This document shows, piece by piece, positions 62,028 to 64,000 of a stretch of DNA of 64,000 nt (its first letter is position 1; every line of letters starts with the position of its first letter). The position numbers and the translations under genes were made by a program. The notes beneath the pieces are model-generated. The model saw nothing but the letters and a program-made list of their open reading frames with translations, was not told the DNA's origin and did not search any database. This DNA comes from Eubacteriaceae bacterium (GTDB taxonomy: Bacteria; Bacillota; Clostridia; Lachnospirales; Lachnospiraceae), in contig CABIWJ010000003.1 in NCBI GenBank assembly GCA_902362455.1, positions 92,380 through 156,379 of the forward strand, given 5' to 3'.

Positions 62028-62131
62028 TTGTCTTGTCTCCTTCCTAATGGATAAAATGGTTCTTTGTTGTCCCATCAATATGTATATACAAGTCAATATA
62101 TGACCGTACATCAAGGTGGTTTCAATATAAA

Positions 62132-62177
62132 AGGCACATTTCAATTATGCACTAACGCATAACCAAAATGTGCCATA
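62132..62177 (-). terminator. Long imperfect hairpin between DUF6674 and MCP genes
   Basis: GGCACATTTTGGTTATGCG ... GCATAATTGAAATGTGCC leftward, followed by TTTTATATT. Probably ends the SpoVG/DUF6674 transcript. Confidence 0.65.
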
Positions 62178-62213
62178 TACAATCAGATCATGCCAAAAGA
62201 AAACAGACTTATC

Positions 62214-62270
<57 letters not shown>

Positions 62271-62504
62271 GAGATTATATGTATCAGCCTGCATATATGC
62301 AACCCCTTTCTGTGTTTTTTCATATAAAATTTGTTACTTGCAAAATTTTATACATAACCACAGTCCATCTATCTTACTCAAAGGATAACTTATTCCTCGA
62401 TAAATTACTCGCCATTTCTTGCATTTTTTTATATTTTCGCCATTTTTTGCCTGCTATTAAAACAAATAAAAAGGACGCAGGATTTTACTCCCACGCCCCT
62501 AAAC
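62271..62504. other. Intergenic AT-rich sequence
   Basis: No gene I can support; rightward frames through the CTGT tract lack ribosome sites and natural composition. Confidence 0.5.
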
Positions 62505-63401
62505 TTATCTGGCTTTATCTTCTCTGACTTTTGGCAGCTCCTTCCCTGCCGTTTCCTGCTTTGCCTCCGATGTTTTTCTTGCCGCAAAAGCATCTGCATT
62601 ATACTTGTACTCCTGTGGTTCAGCTACCATCGGTGAGTAGATGATCTCTCTTTCTGTATCCGGTGCTTTCTGTTCCTTATCCTTTGTCTGCTCCATACGC
62701 TTTTCCTTATCAAACTGCACATTCATAGCCAGATTATCCAGCTTATCAATCGAGGCATCCAGATGCAGCTCCATTGATACAAGCAGTTTTTTCACTGCTT
62801 TCATAGGGGCAAGCACCGCCTTTGTGAAAGGGTGTTTCTGTTCCTTCTGTGAATAATCCACCTCCGGCTTATCTGCAAAGGTATGGAACGCATTGTTTAC
62901 GATCTGACCAGCTTCACGGAGTCCCTTTGCAAGAAGTGCTATCCTTGCAATATCCCTGTCTGTAGATACAATCATATCTTTTACCGCTGTTCTGACATTG
63001 AGAAGTCTTTTCTTAATTCCTACAAATTCTGTCACCCTGTAAAGTGCCGCCCTGCCCTTTGCCTTTGTTTCATCAACAATATTCTTGGCAGTAGATTTTA
63101 CCTGTACTTTTATCTCAGATACCTGTGACTTTATCTGCTCACATCTGGCATTGAGTCGCTCCTGTGCTTCTGTTAATGCTTTTTTTGCATTATTGATAAG
63201 GGTATCTTCCTGCATTTTCTTGATCTGGTCCTGCATACTGGTAAGTTCTTCTGTCATAGACACAATCTTTTTTTCCAGACCATCCACATAGGTGCATATC
63301 TCAAATACATCATTTGCCTGTTCTTTCATAGTATTCTTTTTTAATAAATCGAGAAGTTCTCTTATGATCTCCTCATTAGTAAGTGTCTTTTCTGCTTCCA
63401 T
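62505..63401 (-). CDS. DUF6674-like ICE protein
   Basis: The 298-residue helical protein (NEEIIRELLDLLKKNTMKEQ, coiled coil MTEELTSMQDQIKKMQEDTL, then VKDMIVSTDRDIARIALLAK) has a charged disordered tail. The pattern matches DUF6674-type proteins carried in Clostridial integrative elements next to SpoVG-like genes. The function is unknown. It starts 51 bp after the SpoVG-like gene. Confidence 0.75.
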   Translation of the reverse strand: MEAEKTLTNEEIIRELLDLLKKNTMKEQANDVFEICTYVDGLEKKIVSMTEELTSMQDQIKKMQEDTLINNAKKALTEAQERLNARCEQIKSQVSEIKVQVKSTAKNIVDETKAKGRAALYRVTEFVGIKKRLLNVRTAVKDMIVSTDRDIARIALLAKGLREAGQIVNNAFHTFADKPEVDYSQKEQKHPFTKAVLAPMKAVKKLLVSMELHLDASIDKLDNLAMNVQFDKEKRMEQTKDKEQKAPDTEREIIYSPMVAEPQEYKYNADAFAARKTSEAKQETAGKELPKVREDKAR

Positions 63402-63452
63402 CTGCTTTTCCTCCTTATAAACAGGGCAGCATATGCCGCCCCTTAGCCTTAA

Positions 63453-64000
63453 TTATCGAAAGGGTGTATCCTTTTTATCCCTGTCGGGATTTCCGTGGTT
63501 CTGTTCGGCATTCTCCCTTGCTTTTTCGTTGCTCTTATCCTTTGCTTTCTCATATTCTGCAATAATCTCATTATAGAGCTTCTCCCTGAAATCCTTTGTG
63601 ACCGGATAGCAGACATCCTGATAAATCGGTTTGCCGTGCTCGTCCACCTGCTTTGTTTTATAAGAAGGCATTGATACAAAGATTTTCTCTTTGCCCTGAA
63701 GGATGTTTACATTATTTACAATGAAGCTGTTTTCAAAGTAAATACGGGCAAGTCCCTTGATATTACTGCCTTCCCTTTCATAAGGTGTTACCGTCACGGA
63801 AAACTCCGGCATTTCCTGAGTTTTTCCCTGTGTCTGTGTTTCTGCTTTCTCCGGCTCCCTGATTTTTGCATAAGCCTCAAGGATATTAGTATAGAGTTCC
63901 TCACGAAACTCTGCCGTGATAGGATTGCATACATCCTTATAAATCACGCTGTTTTTCTCATCACGCTCATTTGAACGGTATCTTGGCATTGATACAAAAA
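63453..64000 (-). CDS. Tandem SpoVG-domain protein, 5' end outside window
   Basis: One complete SpoVG-like domain (EFSVTVTPYEREGSNIKGLA, IYFENSFIVNNVNILQGKEK, IFVSMPSYKTK ... YQDVCYPVTKDFREKLYNEI) follows the tail of another (FVSMPRYRSN ... YKDVCNPITAEFREELYTNI), so the protein holds at least two copies. The frame is open to the right edge; ATG 63989 lies inside the first domain and is not the real start. SpoVG domains bind nucleic acid. Element-borne versions are common; their role is unknown. Confidence 0.85.
   Translation of the reverse strand, partial: FVSMPRYRSNERDEKNSVIYKDVCNPITAEFREELYTNILEAYAKIREPEKAETQTQGKTQEMPEFSVTVTPYEREGSNIKGLARIYFENSFIVNNVNILQGKEKIFVSMPSYKTKQVDEHGKPIYQDVCYPVTKDFREKLYNEIIAEYEKAKDKSNEKARENAEQNHGNPDRDKKDTPFR

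Overview
The window looks like a low-GC Gram-positive gut anaerobe of class Clostridia, most likely family Lachnospiraceae. This rests on AT-rich DNA with strong AGGAGG ribosome-binding sites, Firmicute families (agr-type LytTR circuits, LacLM, SpoVG, Spo0A-C-like proteins, DUF6674/DUF6870) and mobile-element genes typical of that family. No rRNA, tRNA or CRISPR array is visible. Almost every gene reads leftward.

Region 1 (1-9.6 kb) is an eroding defence island. It holds an edge-truncated protein with a duplicated nuclease-like motif, an IS3-family element, an IS256 fragment, a broken CoiA-like nuclease, a frameshifted AlbA_2/Schlafen-type protein, an intact Gabija pair (GajA/GajB) and a frameshifted tyrosine-recombinase-like gene. 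Region 2 (9.6-16.2 kb) carries AlkD, an SRPBCC protein, an AraC/GyrI regulator split by 2 nt, a GyrI-like protein, two acetyltransferases, a WYL regulator and a membrane protein. Region 3 (16.2-27.8 kb) is a scrap yard: a second IS3-family element with two nonsense codons sits inside a tiny gene, followed by lipoproteins, RhuM and IS1182 remnants, a nitroreductase-MATE-MATE operon behind a consensus promoter and leader terminator, and the radical SAM mobile pair with its MarR regulator and a palindromic operator.

Region 4 (27.8 kb to the right edge) appears to be one integrative element that cut a flavodoxin gene. It opens with three tandem large serine recombinases and ends with SpoVG-like and DUF6674 genes. 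Its cargo includes: two complete, back-to-back agr-type quorum-sensing systems (37-47.5 kb), each with its own cyclic-peptide gene and its own direct-repeat operator, plus secreted effectors; methylglyoxal synthase, an AraC regulator and the two-subunit beta-galactosidase LacLM (47.7-53 kb); an ECF sigma/anti-sigma pair (53.5-59.5 kb); and a chemoreceptor near a 14-copy CTGT tract.

The most striking signal is around the ECF sigma factor. Three promoters, all with TGTCCC, exactly 16 nt, then CGTTATA, precede three secreted-protein units. Two of these units begin with a 33-residue peptide gene whose 3' halves are nearly identical in DNA. In both, the coding sequence can pair with its own ribosome-binding site across a 43-nt loop. 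The two copies form a 51-bp inverted repeat that flanks the sigma factor. This looks like a sigma-controlled peptide/secreted-protein system that I cannot match to a described one.
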